Below the pieces are notes generated by a model. It made no database searches. It was not told the origin of the DNA and saw nothing but the letters and a program-made list of their open reading frames with translations. Source: Biomphalaria glabrata (Eukaryota > Mollusca > Gastropoda > Planorbidae). From it: DNA of 64,000 nt. Shown here piece by piece: positions 45,658 through 57,599 of this stretch. The stretch covers positions 55,264,963 through 55,328,962 of the forward strand of contig NC_074711.1 of the NCBI RefSeq assembly GCF_947242115.1, in the 5' to 3' direction. Numbering within the stretch: position 1 is the stretch's first letter; each line of letters starts with the position of its first letter. A program made the translations under genes and the position numbers.

Positions 45658-48392
45658 TAATAATAATAATAATAATAATAATCTTTATTATCCGTAAGGA
45701 CATTTGTCTTACAATTTGTGCATTACACCAAACAAAAAACATTATAAATATAAGAAACCAAAGTGTACATTCACACCAGACTCACTCATAATTTACATGT
45801 GACAAAGTTTATACCTGATTGTTCTTATTTAATGATTTGATTGCCAGGGGAACAAAAGAGTGTTTGTGTCTGTTTGTCATTGCTATCGGTGTCTTGTATC
45901 TCTTTTGTGATGGTAAAATCACAAAATCCTGACACAAAGGGTGATTCTTTATTTCGAGGATCTTGTTAGCTTTTTTATAGATGTTTGTCTCAAACAACTG
46001 CCCAAATGGGGTTTGTTTTTTGCCAAGATTTTGCCAGCAGCATTTAGGATTCTATTAAGTTTATTTTTATTTTTAATGCTCAGATTGCCATACCAGGCAG
46101 TGATATTGAAACTTAAAATATTGCGGTTTGTTTTTTGCCAAGATTTTGCCAGCAGCATTTAGGATTCTATTAAGTTTATTTTTATTTTTAATGCTCAGAT
46201 TGCCATACCAGGCAGTGATATTGAAACTTAAAATATTGCAGATGTGAGCGTGATAAAACATAACCAAGGCCTTTTCGCTAACATTAAACGAGGACAGTTT
46301 TCTTAGTAAACGTAATCTTTGCTGCCCTTTTTTGCTGATATAGTCAGTATTTGCAGTAAAATTTAGTTTATTGTCTAGGATAGTACCAAGGTATTTAAAG
46401 GTTTGCACAATTTCAATAGTCTCTCCAGCTACATAAACAATATCATTTTCCTTCTTGTCCCTACGAAAATCGATTATTATTTCTTTGGTTTTTTTTACAT
46501 TTAATAATAAAAAATTATCTTTACAGTATTCTTCAATGTGTTCTAATTCTTTGAAATACTCATTTACGTCTGAGCTCTCTGAGAGCAGGGCAAGAAGAGC
46601 CGCATCATCTGCGAATTTTGTGAAGGAGCAACAAGAACTATCGGATTGAAAATCATTGGTGTACAAAATGAACCACAATGGCGATGTCGCAGCCCTCTGG
46701 GGCGCCCCTGTGTTAACTATGCGTTCATTAGATATAACATTGTTTACCCTAACCCTCTGAGCTCTCTGGGTCAAAAATTCATTAGCCCATAGTATTAAGT
46801 ATGGACTAATCTGCAACGCTTTCGTCTTTTCAATGAGTAAATGAAGTTGTATAGTGTTAAAAGCTGATGAAAAATCAATAAAGAACAATCTTACATAAGT
46901 GTTCGGTAAGTCCAGATGTTTGTAGACACAGTTTAAAATATTTAGGATGGCATCGTCTACACCTTTACCCTTTTGGTAAGCAAATTGTAAAGGGTCTAAC
47001 TTATTACAAAGATCATTCAGAAGAAACATTTTAACCAATTTTTCTAAACATTTAGACACAATGGAAGTAAGTGAAACAGGTCTATATTCATTCATTTCCT
47101 TCGGTTTGGAAACCTTTGGCACAGGTACAATTATAGATGACTTCCACACAGGTGGTATCTCATGGTTTAGTAATGAAGTGGAAAAAATATCTTGGAAAGG
47201 TTCAGCTAGTTGTTCAGCACATTCTTTTAAGATTCGCCCTTTTATTCCATCAGGCCCACCAGCTTTCATTGGGTTAACGTTTTTGAAAATGTTACAAACG
47301 TGCTCTTTAGTAATCGCTAATTCTAAACAGTTGTTAACATTGACATCTTCAAGGGCTTTGAGTCTTAGATAATTAAAATCTTTCGTGTCGAAGCAACAAT
47401 AGAAATCATTTAACTCGTTGGCCAATGTTTTTTCGTCTCTTGTAGCAAGATTATTTTTTATTTTGACTTGTGCTCCTGCCATTTTGTTCATGATGCCCCA
47501 CGCCTGTCTCATGTCACTTGTATTAATTGAGTCTTCCAGCTTGGTGCGGTAGTTTTTCCTCCCTTCCTCAAGAACGACGTTGAGATTTCGTTGAGCTATT
47601 TTCCTTGTCTGTCCATCGCCACTCATAAATGCTCTTTTCTTTTTGATTATTTCCCGTTTTATTTTTGCAGTGACCCATGGTTTATTGTTGGGGTATATCT
47701 TGATGCTCTTAGTGCTGACACACATGTTTTCACAGAATTTGATGTAATTTGTCACTGCGTCAACAAACCCATTCTTCGAGATTTGAAGTGGTCTCTTTGA
47801 ACAAATTCCAGTCAGTGCAGTCTAGACATCCCTGTAGTTAGAGAATATTGTCATGCGTCCATTCTTGTACGTTTTTTTGAATGATTTTTCCTTCTTTAAG
47901 TTTTGTACGGTAAGTAGGCAGCAGTTGTATTGTTTTGTGGTCCGATGATCCTAGTGGTGGCTTTTCACGAGATGTGAATGATCCTTTGATGTTACTATAA
48001 CATAAGTCCAGAGTTCTGTTTTCTCTTGTCGGACATGAAATGTGTTGATAGAAGGTGGGTAGGTCAACCTTCAAGGTGCATTTATTAAAATCACCCAGTA
48101 TATCTACTGGTGCGTCCGGTGACCTTGTCTGAAACTCATGCACTACGTCAGCGATGATTGCAGCTGCAACTTCCGTTTTGGTTGTAGGCGGAACATAGAC
48201 CAGGACTATGTAAATAACACCAAAGTCTAGTGGCAAATAAAAAGGTCTCAATGAGAGCGCCAGTAGTTCTAGATCCGGACAGCACATTCTCTTTTTAACC
48301 GTGTAGTTGGTACAGTATTTGAGGTTGATGTACACACAAAGCCCCCCACCTTTCTTCTTCTTAGACTCAGCCGTTCTGTCAGATCTCACGCA
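45658..48392 (-). mobile_element. LINE family A, 5'-truncated copy A2 with long RT frame
   Basis: Two long minus-strand frames: endonuclease (48389-47838; [30 protein letters not shown]) and reverse transcriptase (47755-46073, 560 codons; [59 protein letters not shown]). Homology to A1 stops at 48392, giving the 5' truncation point. The 3' end has AATAAAGATTATTATT repeats. The RT frame ends early because of a 115-bp tandem duplication at 46011-46240. Confidence 0.9.
46011..46240. repeat. 115-bp tandem duplication inside LINE A2
   Basis: Two adjacent, almost perfect copies starting at GTTTGTTTTTTGCCAAGATT (46011 and 46126). Copy A1 has only one. The unit is not a multiple of three and shifts the RT C-terminus out of frame. 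Confidence 0.9.
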
Positions 48393-48962
48393 TTTGGCTA
48401 TTATTAAAGAGATTTTTTAAGACGCTCACAAACCATCATCTTCTCTATATGATGTTGAAGAGAGATTTTTTTTGTCTATTCTGAACTTTAGATTTGAGTT
48501 CAAAAGTTTTTGAAACCTTTACCTTTTTATCAGGGTGGCAACGTCTCAATTGATTTCATATCGTCATAAAAAGGGAACATGGCAACCGCTTGTTTGACAA
48601 GGAAGAAATGAATCCAAATTAAAATCACCAAGTCTGTATAATCTACATTTCTTTTTGTTACATGTAGATAAAAAATGAAGCTATTTTTTATAAGTATTGA
48701 AATTAAATATAACAATTTTTCGTTTGAATAACTGGATAAATATAGAAAGGATTAACTACGGTACAAATCATATATTAGTGTATGAAATAATTACATTGAT
48801 GAAATGTGAAAGTTAAAGTCACGACCTGCTTAAATGAAATCAATTTTCGTAGACCACCATGGACATCTCATAGACCCCCAATTTATTTTTTCACTTTCGT
48901 AGACCCCTTGGAGCTCTTCGTAGACCCCTGGGGGTCTATATAGACCACTTTGGGAATCACTG

Positions 48963-49190
48963 TTCTATGCTGTCCACACCGACTTCCAGCAGAACATAAA
49001 AATGTGAAAATTTTAAGACTTTGGCCAAGTTATAAGTTATATTCTATAAGCTACTTGTAGCCTTGTTTTTTGTTTGTTTTTTCATACAGCTTGCAGTTGT
49101 ACATGATCCTTGGCTATGACAGAGCTCTGATTTTATTAATGTAAGCCTATCTGTACATGCCCTTCAATACCCGGCCTCCCCCCCCCCCTC
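48963..49190 (-). pseudogene. Remainder of the split LINE fragment and adjoining sequence
   Basis: The first ~30 bases on the minus strand encode LEVGVDSIEA, continuous in sense with 44401-44732. Beyond ~49000 no frame is clear. Confidence 0.4.
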
Positions 49191-49388
49191 ACAAAGGAAC
49201 CTACATGTAAAACTTCTGACAAGTCAGGCATGGCATCTTAATGCAATAAGGCCATCTCCTATCGGATCCATATCACTTAGTCTGAGGACGGAAATAATAT
49301 TACAGGGGAGGTAATTTGAAAAAAAGAAATATAGGCAAACGTAAAAAAAAAAAAAAAAAAAAAACTAGGAGCCTAGTTAGTGCAACAA

Positions 49389-50108
49389 AATGTATTAGAA
49401 ATGGTTCATTTAGACTACCTTGTATTAGAAATGTTTCATTTAGACTACCTTGTATTAGAAATGGTTCATTTAGACTACCTTGTATTAGAAATGGTTCATT
49501 TAGACTACCTTGTATTAGAAATGGTTCATTTAGACTACCTTGTATTAGAAATGGTTCATTTAGACTACCTTATATTAGAAATGTTTCATTTAGACTACCC
49601 TGTATTTGAAATGCTTCATTTAGACTACCCTGTATTTGAAATGTTTCATTTAGACTACCCTGTATTTGAAATGTTTCATTTGGACTACCCTGTATTTGAA
49701 ATGTTTCATTTAGAATACCCTGTATTTGAAATGTTTCATTTAGACTACCTTGTATTTGAAATGTTTCATTTAGACTACCTTGTATTAGAAATGTTTCATT
49801 TAGACTACCCTGTATTTGAAATGTTTCATTTAGACTACCCTGTATTTGAAATGTTTCATTTAGACTACCCTGTATTTGAAATGTTTCATTTGGACTACCC
49901 TGTATTTGAAATGTTTCATTTAGAATACCCTGTATTTGAAATGTTTCATTTAGACTACCTTGTATTTGAAATGTTTCATTTAGACTACCTTGTATCTGAA
50001 ATGTTTCATTTAGACTACCCTATATTAGAAATGTTTCATTTAGACTACCCTGTATTTGAAATGTTTCATTTAGACTACCTTGTCTTTGAAATGTTTCATT
50101 TATACTAC
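49389..50108. repeat. 30-bp minisatellite, 24 units
   Basis: Unit TGTATTTGAAATGTTTCATT + TAGACTACCC with a few diagnostic variants (GGTTCATT in the first units, TTAGAATACC, TGGACTACCC). Because 30 is divisible by 3, long frames stay open across the array (49380-50123 on plus), giving a 10-residue repeat such as EMFHLDYPVF. A 7-unit (210-bp) higher-order copy is visible: the TGGACT / TAGAATA pair recurs at 49681 and 49891. There are no spacers, so it is not CRISPR. It ends ~480 bp before the GPCR start. Confidence 0.95.
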
Positions 50109-50464
50109 TTTATGCATCTTTGATTCGCACTTAACGTTGTTGGGCTACTCTCGTGCATCATTAGACTTCAATGCTTTCAAGTGTCACTATAGGCCCAAGT
50201 CAGTCATGCGCTAAACGGCACAACATGACCTTGTCTCCGTGTAAACGATCTAAAAACCATCGCATTCCCATTGTCTTTCAGTAGGTCCTACAGTCCTACA
50301 GTCCTATAGTCCTATATTCCGTCCTGTTACATCCTCATAATACACAAGTAGGCCTATGTCAAAGTTTTATTTTCTAATTTCTTTTACTCGTATTTCATCC
50401 GCGTAGCTTTATACTTTGTGTCTTTCTCTTCAATATATTCAATACGGTACATTTGTTTTAACAT

Positions 50465-50560
50465 TGTTTCTCTAGTCTAGATAGCTTCAGATACTTTAGT
50501 CTCTAGTCTAGATAACTCTCAAATACTTTAGTCTCTAGTCTAGATAACTCTCAGTTACAA
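50465..50560. repeat. Short tandem repeat of TCTCTAGTCTAGATA units before the GPCR gene
   Basis: Three copies of about 32-36 bases, each containing TCTCTAGTCTAGATA and usually ATACTTTAG. It ends about 25 bases before the GPCR start codon, so it is probably 5' UTR or core promoter. Confidence 0.7.
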
Positions 50561-50586
50561 TTGTTTCAGCTTTATGAAAACCAACA

Positions 50587-51995
50587 ATGGATAACAACTA
50601 TACATCAAGTGCACACAATGAAAACATTTATGTCAATTACACATTTGACAGCACACATGGGCAGCTCTATGATTTTAGTAAGGTAATTCAATATTATAGT
50701 TTGTTTTTAAATCCAAAACTCAAAACATTCTCTGTTTACTTAAGCTTAACCCATGCTATGTACACACATCTATTCTAAATTATCTTCTTGTCATAGTGAC
50801 TAGGCAGACAAGCTGTACCTTTTTTTTTTTGATTCACCAGATGGCAGCTGTGGACTGGGATGAAGTGCATGATGGTCAAAAGTTAGTGCCTCGAGAGTAC
50901 ACATCCTGGAATGCACTCAATATCCTGCGTCTATCACTGTCATTGTGGATCATGGCTGGACACTTGGCCATCATACTGTTTGTGCTTTCCAAACAAGTTT
51001 TAAGAAAAGACCCAAAGAACCTGTTGATTGTGAATGTGGCATTAACTCATCTCGTCATGGGAGGGTTCATTATACCTGTCAAACTCCACTTCACCTTGAA
51101 TCCTTACTTGGTGGATTGTACTTTAGCCAAGGTATATGTGTAGGGATGCTATCTTAGTGTTGTTGTTGGTTTTATATAAATAATGAAGTATTTAATAGTT
51201 TGACATTCATTTTTAAGTACTGGTAGAATAAATCTTTTTTTAATGTTTTTTTTTTATTCTTAGGTTTGGACATTTGTGACAGAGTTCTTCCAGACCTCAT
51301 TATCTCTCTATGCAGTTGCTTTTTTGGTTTTTGAGCGTTTTATGTACATATATACAGAGAAACATAAAACATTGCTATTAATGAAATCAAAAAAGATCAC
51401 AACAATGGTTTTAATTCTACTCCCATGGATATTGTCATTGCTGGTTTTGTTGCCCATTTTTCAATCAGCCATTCTTGTCAAGTCTGAAGATCAAAATAGT
51501 TGTTTATTTAAAGTGAATGATGGTTTCTTTTTCGCAGCATATATTTTGGCATTCTTTCCACCATCCATTTTGGTGGGTACATTGACACCATTCACTGGAC
51601 TTCTAGACTGCCTCAGACCAAACTCCTGCTCCTATAAGCCATTAACTCCAAAGGGAGAATCATTGACTGTTACCGCATTTGTAAGTTTCTGCTCCATTTT
51701 CTCCGAGGCTCCCTACTGCATTGTGCGACTACTGATGCTGAAAATGGAGTGTAACAACCCATACTGCAGTCGTTTTAGCGAAGCTCTCACTATGACAATG
51801 TGGATACGCATAAGCAAGGCTGCCATCTTTCCTTTCATTTGGCTGGCCTATACAGATATCAGAGATGCAGTGTTGTGCCAGTTAAAATTGAGTGATGATT
51901 CTGTCGACTATGATGACGATGATGATATATTAGTTGAAGGAAAAGATATTCAGAAATTTCCACTGACACAACCTCCAAATGTGCCAGATCTTTGA
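50587..51995 (+). CDS. Atypical rhodopsin-like (class A) GPCR, 372 aa, 3 exons
   Basis: Exons 50587-50682, 50841-51131, 51264-51995; GT-AG, all phase 0. The N-terminus has N-glycosylation sites at N4 and N17 and no obvious signal peptide. TM1 ~58-82, TM2 ~92-114, TM3 from C125, TM4 ~174-196 with W184, TM5 ~217-240, TM6 ~263-288, TM7 ~307-326. C125 and C209 fit the TM3-ECL2 disulphide. The class A switch motifs are altered: TM1 Asn to H73, TM2 Asp to H102, DRY to ERF (153-155), CWxPY to SEAPY (276-280), NPxxY to FPFIW (318-322). C334 could be palmitoylated after helix 8. The tail is short and acidic (DYDDDDD). The ligand and subfamily are unknown. A non-ATG-start alternative at exon 2 (M33) would drop the glycosylation sites. 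Confidence 0.8.
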
Positions 51996-52715
51996 TTAAA
52001 AGTTATTGTATTTAAACTAACCACAGAAGTAGTTTTTGTTTTTTAAATGTTGTAGATATTGTTTTTTTTTATTATTTTTAAAGATTGTAGGTGCTCTAGT
52101 AAGAGTAGATACGAAACCTTTAATTGAAAGGAATATTGGTAGGTTTACACACCCAGATACTTATGTATACATACAGAAATATAACAGTCCACACATAGAC
52201 TTGTGCATATATAAAGAAATATAACCGTTCACACATAAACTAGTGCACCCATACAGGAATATAACAGTTGAAAGTGGTGTAGCAAACATGGCACAAAGGG
52301 TTCGATGAACCCGGGTCCATGACCAATAAGGGTTTATAAGGTAATTTTTAAAACAGAATGGCAAAAACAAAAGGTTGTAACCGTAAAACTTTAAAAGTAT
52401 CAAATACTTATTTTATTTCCTTATTATTCATTTTTTTATTATATTTCGGACATGAGACTGAAAATGCGAAATAACACTGGGCAGCCTTAGTGAACATTAT
52501 TATTTAGGTGACCCCAGTAAGTAATAAAGAAACTTTTTTAGCTGTGATATAGGCTTTTTGATTTCCAAGCTTGATGTGAAGATCCAATTCAATTCTTTTT
52601 TTTTTAAATCGTTGACATTACCGGTATTCAAACATTAAAAAAATGTTGTTTAGATTAGCGTCCGTCTGCGTTGGTGAGATACCCAGAGAAATGGCATTCA
52701 AAGAGTCAATACTGG

Positions 52716-54719
52716 CAGATGGGTGCGCCCGGGGCAAGGAACTTTATTGGCGCCCCTCCTTTTTCTTTTCGATGAACATCTCATAGAAATATTGGCTAAT
52801 AAATACAATATTTTAATAATAATATACTACAAATGACCTTAGAATGTATGAGCTACCTCAAATAGGCCTACAGTGATTTGACGTCTACAAAATACTCTCC
52901 GCTGTTTTACGTGCTAAATACATACTCCGTGGCCTTTGAGATTTTTAATCAACATTTCTAACATTTAATCTTGAATAGCAAAAATGTATTGCCACTAATA
53001 TTAAACTGCAAAAAGTCTATGGTTAAACAAAATCTTCCTCTACATTGGATGTAAAAAGAAATATATGCCTAAAACCTCAAGTAGGTAAGCCTATAAATGT
53101 TAAAACAATTAGGCTTATTGATATTTAAATTTGTCATTTCTGTTCATTCATATTTGTCATGGTAAAGCCAAGAAATACCTATATGAGGCGTGGTGGCTGA
53201 GTGGTAAAGTGCTTGGCTTCTGAACCGGGGTCCCGAGTTCGAATACTTGGATTTTTAATTTCGGGATCTTTGGGCGCCTCTGACGTTAGTTGGGGAAAAG
53301 TAAAAGTGGTTGGTCGTTTTGCTGGCCACATGACACCCTCATTAACCGTAGGCGACAGAAATAGATGACCTTTACATCATCTGCCCTATAGATCACAAGA
53401 TCTGAAAGGGGAACTTTTTTTTTACTAGATTACACTAGTATGGTGATACTGCCCTGCATTAAATAAAGACTGAAAGATGGAAAAAAAAAGCATTGTTTGT
53501 AATTAGTGCACAATTAATGTTCCCATTTAATAGGAGTTACTGTAGTTCAATAAGATCCAATCGTTGTAACATTTGAAACCATATAGCACTTGTTCTCACG
53601 TTCAACATCAAGATTATTGCTTTTTCTAGTAAGAAGGGCGCAGACCTAAACAATGTTTCTCATACCTTTAATATTGGCTCTCCCCCAAATACGTTGGCGT
53701 CTCCCCTTATCAAAGCTAATAGGTCTGTAAGCATTGGGATCAAGCGTTTTCATACATTGTAGGCTTCCGAAATTCATTATGCTTTGGTCTATACCACATT
53801 TTATTCCTAGAAATAAAAGTGCGTCTAAGTCAAAGTGAAGCTTGTGACATGTGGATACCCGGTACTGAATGGGGAGATATATTCTAGTCATTTGAGACTG
53901 TACTTTCGTAATAAGCTTGAACGAAAGATCATATTGGTGTTCAGAAAGATGTAAGAAAGTAGGCCTAAAATCTTAAAGGGAAATTCCGATAGTTTTTCAA
54001 ATTTTATTTATTGACATATTTAAATTCTTATTGCAGACGCTTCTCACAAAAACAGTAGGCCAATGAAAGGCCCTAATTAGATAAAACGACTTCACTCAAA
54101 TCTGGGTTATAACTACAACAGTTTTTGTTTTTGAAAAAAAAAAAATAAAAGCAACTTCGCACCCCTATGCCAGCACCCTATGAGGTGAGGGCGGGGGCGC
54201 CCCACAGTTTGAGAAACGCTGGCCTCAAATTTGAACAACTCAAAAAAAAAAACAAAAAAAAACACACACACAAAACACTATTCTAAACTGAAAAAAAATG
54301 CTAATCTATATGTAGCCAAAAAAAAAAATCTTTTTCTGGTCTATTTTAGTAAACTCTTTTCTAACAGTTTTACTCATCTACTGTTCACTGAATTATAATC
54401 TAGAATCAGGTTTGTTATCAGTAAAGAGTTTTAAATTGAAAACACGATTATTGTTGTAGATGTCAATTGACCAATGGTGATAAGCACAGCGCATTGTAAG
54501 CCTAACCTTTATTCAAATGAGCATGACGAGAACGTATAAGACAGATCCAATAATGCAATTAGGAATTATTTCTAGGAGAAAATGTTTGTTAGTTAAAATA
54601 ATTCTACAAAATTGAAAATTTATAGAAAATCTTTTTTTTTTCGCGTCCTTCTGCGTGTGCCCCCCCCCCCCACATGAGGATGGCGCCCGGGGCATCGTGC
54701 CCCATTCACTACGCCTCTG
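52716..54719. mobile_element. hAT-type element, ~2.0 kb, with nested SINE
   Basis: Flanked by AATACTGG and AATCCTGG (7 of 8 identical). Left end CAGATGGGTGCGCCCGGGGC; right end read inward CAGAGGCGTAGTGAATGGGG, with CCCCGGGCGCC subterminally. It contains SINE S1c, and another hAT-like end (CCAGCGTTTCTCAAACTGTG, inward) near 54232. No intact transposase frame was seen. Confidence 0.65.
53184..53425 (+). repeat. tRNA-derived SINE, family S1 copy c
   Basis: A box TGGTGGCTGAGTGGTAAAG, B box CCCGAGTTCGAATAC, then TTAGTTGGGGAAAAGTAAAA, GCTGGCCACATGACACCC, CATCTGCCCTATAGATCACA and GAAAGGGGAAC with a T-run. Short internal deletions relative to copy a. Confidence 0.8.
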
Positions 54720-54727
54720 AATCCTGG

Positions 54728-55239
54728 TATATCTTATCTAAGAGTACACGAGGACATCCGACTTGGTTAAACAAATATACCTAGCAATGAGAAATCTTCA
54801 GTTGCCTTGAAGTAAATTGCGAGCCCCTAGCTATGATGGTGCCTTCTTGATTAAGTGCACAGAACAATGGCCTTCGGGCGTTACTTCAACCAAAGCTGAG
54901 GCTTGCGCAATGTTTAGTGTCCAAACCACAACTTCAAAATGCCGCCAGCAGTTTTGAGCTTTGCACATTTTTATGACTAGTTTCAAAATGTGTATGGTTT
55001 ATTTATGTGCTGCCAAATATCAAGATAAGCGCTTCTGCAATTCAATATAACATAACAGCATACACGATTATCGTTAAGGAATGATGGTCATGAAAGTGTT
55101 ATATTCAACAGTTCAACAGTTCTCACTTAGAAGTGTTTTTGGAATGTAAATGTATGTAATAAGAAAGGTCAATAAAACATTTAATTGCTGATATCGACAC
55201 CGGATAATCAATAATCATTCTAATTTTTAAGACGTATAA
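54728..55239. other. Gene-free stretch
   Basis: No coding sequence or known repeat was seen. Confidence 0.4.
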
Positions 55240-55600
55240 CTTATCTTATAGATTGCAGACGTTACTTCAAAAGAGAAGATAATTATGTCCTACGCATTTC
55301 GTGTGTCATTCTAGCCATGCATGTTAATCAATGACTTTAACTATGCAAAGTCGTTGGTTTTCCTGGTTAATTCAGGCAACCAAGTCCATTCTCTAAAGGC
55401 ACTAGGGAAGATGGAGCACTTATACGAATTCGTCCTAGCATATGGAATAAGAAATGTGCCGATTCTTTGAGTCTTTCTGAGTATTTTATTAGGTTTTGTT
55501 TTTCTATTAGTAAATAGTGGTTTAGTGTTTTCTGTATTATTGCTACTGGTACTTACTAAAGATGTTACTCTAATCAAATTTAAATATTCGTTTGATATAA
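55240..55600 (-). mobile_element. LINE family B, diverged 3' fragment (copy B3)
   Basis: Same order as the 3' ends at 13833 and 27455: CAGACGTTACTTCAAA, TATGTCCTACGC, TCAGGCAACCAAGTCCAT, GGCACTAGGGAAGATGGAGC, GAGTATTTTATTAGGTTTTG. It is more diverged than copies B1 and B2. Confidence 0.75.
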
Positions 55601-55912
55601 ATCACTCTGAACGTCATGACACTAATTCAATATTACCCCAGTACTTGTAAATGGGTGTAACTGAAATGAGTGTGGTGACAGTACCCTATCTACACATGAA
55701 TGCCTTTTTTTTAAAATATACTGATGGATACACCATTTGCTTTTGTCATACACAAAATAGAGGTAGGCCATGAGCAACTTGCTACGCCACTGACAGTTCA
55801 CACATCAATACCATTGCACAAATATATAAATACAACAAATCACACTATAAAAATAGTAAACAGGTATACAATGATCACACAGTGAGTGTAGATTGATAAT
55901 ACATTTGCTAGG

Positions 55913-56758
55913 TGTCGCGTAGTATAGACAAGTGTCTATTTCTTTCTCCTAACTCTTGTTTTTTTTTATTTCCTCTACTGGTAGTACGTGTACGGGGCGA
56001 GAGTGTCTTGTATTTTTTTGTTTTGAATTGTTTTGCTACGTCACAAAGTCCGGTGACATCTATCGGTCATTCTTTGTCATGAGGCAGTTCACCCTCTAGT
56101 TTGGTTGTAGCGGACGGTGTGTTGGCTCGTAAAACGTTATTTGTCTGTACCAGTTTCTCGGACGTATTATTCAGTTATATTTTTGGGACCCCTGTTTAGG
56201 GTGAGTTATTCGTTTGTGATATCTCTTATTTTATGTTGTATGAGGTTGTCACTATTTCTATTTTTAGTGTAGAAGTTGAGAGTATTGTGTTTATTTCGTT
56301 TATAGGGTGCCAGTGTTGGAGTTGTGGGCGTCGCTTGCCGTCTCAGAAATACATATTGCAGTTTTTTTCATTGTCATTGTCAAACTTTACTATTACCAAG
56401 GTTGGCAGTGTTGTGACGCCAGTCGGTCAGAGTCTGGTGGACCATAAAGCCAGGGTGACAAGTTAATAGCCGTAGCAAAGGTGCTTAAATTAATTATTGT
56501 ATAATATCTTTATATATACCTATTATATATATATATATATATATCTAATATATATACTGTCTATTTGTCATCCTCATTGTACATACACATATATGTTTCA
56601 TACAATTAAATTCATTTATTTTTGTTGTTATTTAAACTATTCACCTAGTTGTTTACTGTATGTACGACTGTGTGTGAGTGATGTTCTTGTCAGGTTGAAC
56701 CCCGGGACCTTAACAGTATACAGCTAGTTAAAAACGCAAATAAATCCTAAACCTGACA
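55913..56758. mobile_element. Solo LTR of an LTR retrotransposon, 846 bp
   Basis: It begins TGTCGCG and ends CCTGACA (TG...CA termini within a TGTC/GACA inverted pair) and is flanked by a perfect 5-bp target duplication CTAGG (55908-55912, 56759-56763). An AATAAA lies near the 3' end. No internal retroelement sequence is present, so it is a fossil solo LTR. A 5-bp duplication fits Gypsy- or BEL-type elements. The perfect duplication suggests moderate to young age. Confidence 0.7.
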
Positions 56759-56763
56759 CTAGG

Positions 56764-57599
56764 CATGTATGGAACGGCTGTATTTTAATCGCGATATTGT
56801 ATGCCTAAGATCAGTTTGGAAATGATGTTCTGTAATATTTTGCTAATGTAAGATCAATATTTTTATATCTGCAATGTTTGCCTTAGGTGACTGTTACGCA
56901 AGTCAACAGATTGGACTTTTTACTTTATCAATAGCAATCAATACTGAGTAGTTAATAATTTAAAATATAATTATTCACAGTAATTATTTAATACTATTTA
57001 TGTTTAATGTAGGCCTAGCTGGTAGTGGTAAAACAAGTTTAAGAAAATAAAATAAAAATTAATTATAATGCCTAATGATTTATTAACAGAAACAAAAGAT
57101 CTGAATGTTTTACTTCATTAATATTGCCTGTTGACCTGTTTAAGTCCACTTTTTGAGTAATTATTAAAAAGGTATTTCTTTTTGCATAGATTCTCTCTTT
57201 CTACTTAAATTTTTTTTTTCAGAAAGTCTGCTACAGATACTTCTCTTACAGCTTAAATAAAAATGCAGTTGTCTTTTTTTTTTAAGCACACCCTTACTAA
57301 AAGTGATTTTTTTTTCTGTTAAGAAATCTAATACTTAGCTAAGTACAGTAACTAGCATCTTGTCAGAGTGTGCCACCATTTATTGAATATCAAACTGATT
57401 TGTTTCTAGCAGTCCCATTAGAATTTTTACTTTATCCCATTGACTGGTTTTATTAAAAAGGTAGGGGCGGATATGAGCCCTTAAAACTTTCGTTCTATCA
57501 AAACCTATGAATATTTGTTCAAGAACATAGTGACATTACTATTGACAGGTTTCACTTTGTTTAATCAGATATCAATCATAAAAACACTTCGAATCACAA
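56764..57599. other. Gene-free intergenic stretch
   Basis: AT-rich; no coding sequence or recognised repeat was seen. Confidence 0.4.

Larger units (their letters stand above)
44733..48962. mobile_element. hAT-type element, ~1.5 kb without its inserted LINE
   Basis: Left end CAGTGGTTCCTAAACTTTTT, right end read inward CAGTGATTCCCAAAGTGGTC, flanked by TTCTATAC and TTCTATGC (7 of 8 identical). LINE A2 (45658-48392) is inserted inside. The GC-richer part at 45190-45470 (GGGTAGCAATCCACCTAGCA, GTGGGTCAACCCCGACG) looks like another inserted repeat of unknown class. No transposase was recognised. Confidence 0.75.

Noticed and set aside
49389-50108. CRISPR-like regular 30-bp repeat
   Set aside because: Units are contiguous with no spacers, in an animal genome; it is a minisatellite.
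52036-52224. Short frame after the GPCR stop
   Set aside because: Low-complexity start and no similarity; the GPCR stop is not in a leaky context.
53184-53260. Possible tRNA gene (A and B boxes)
   Set aside because: It lacks a full cloverleaf, is followed by a shared SINE body, and occurs in several copies; it is a SINE head.
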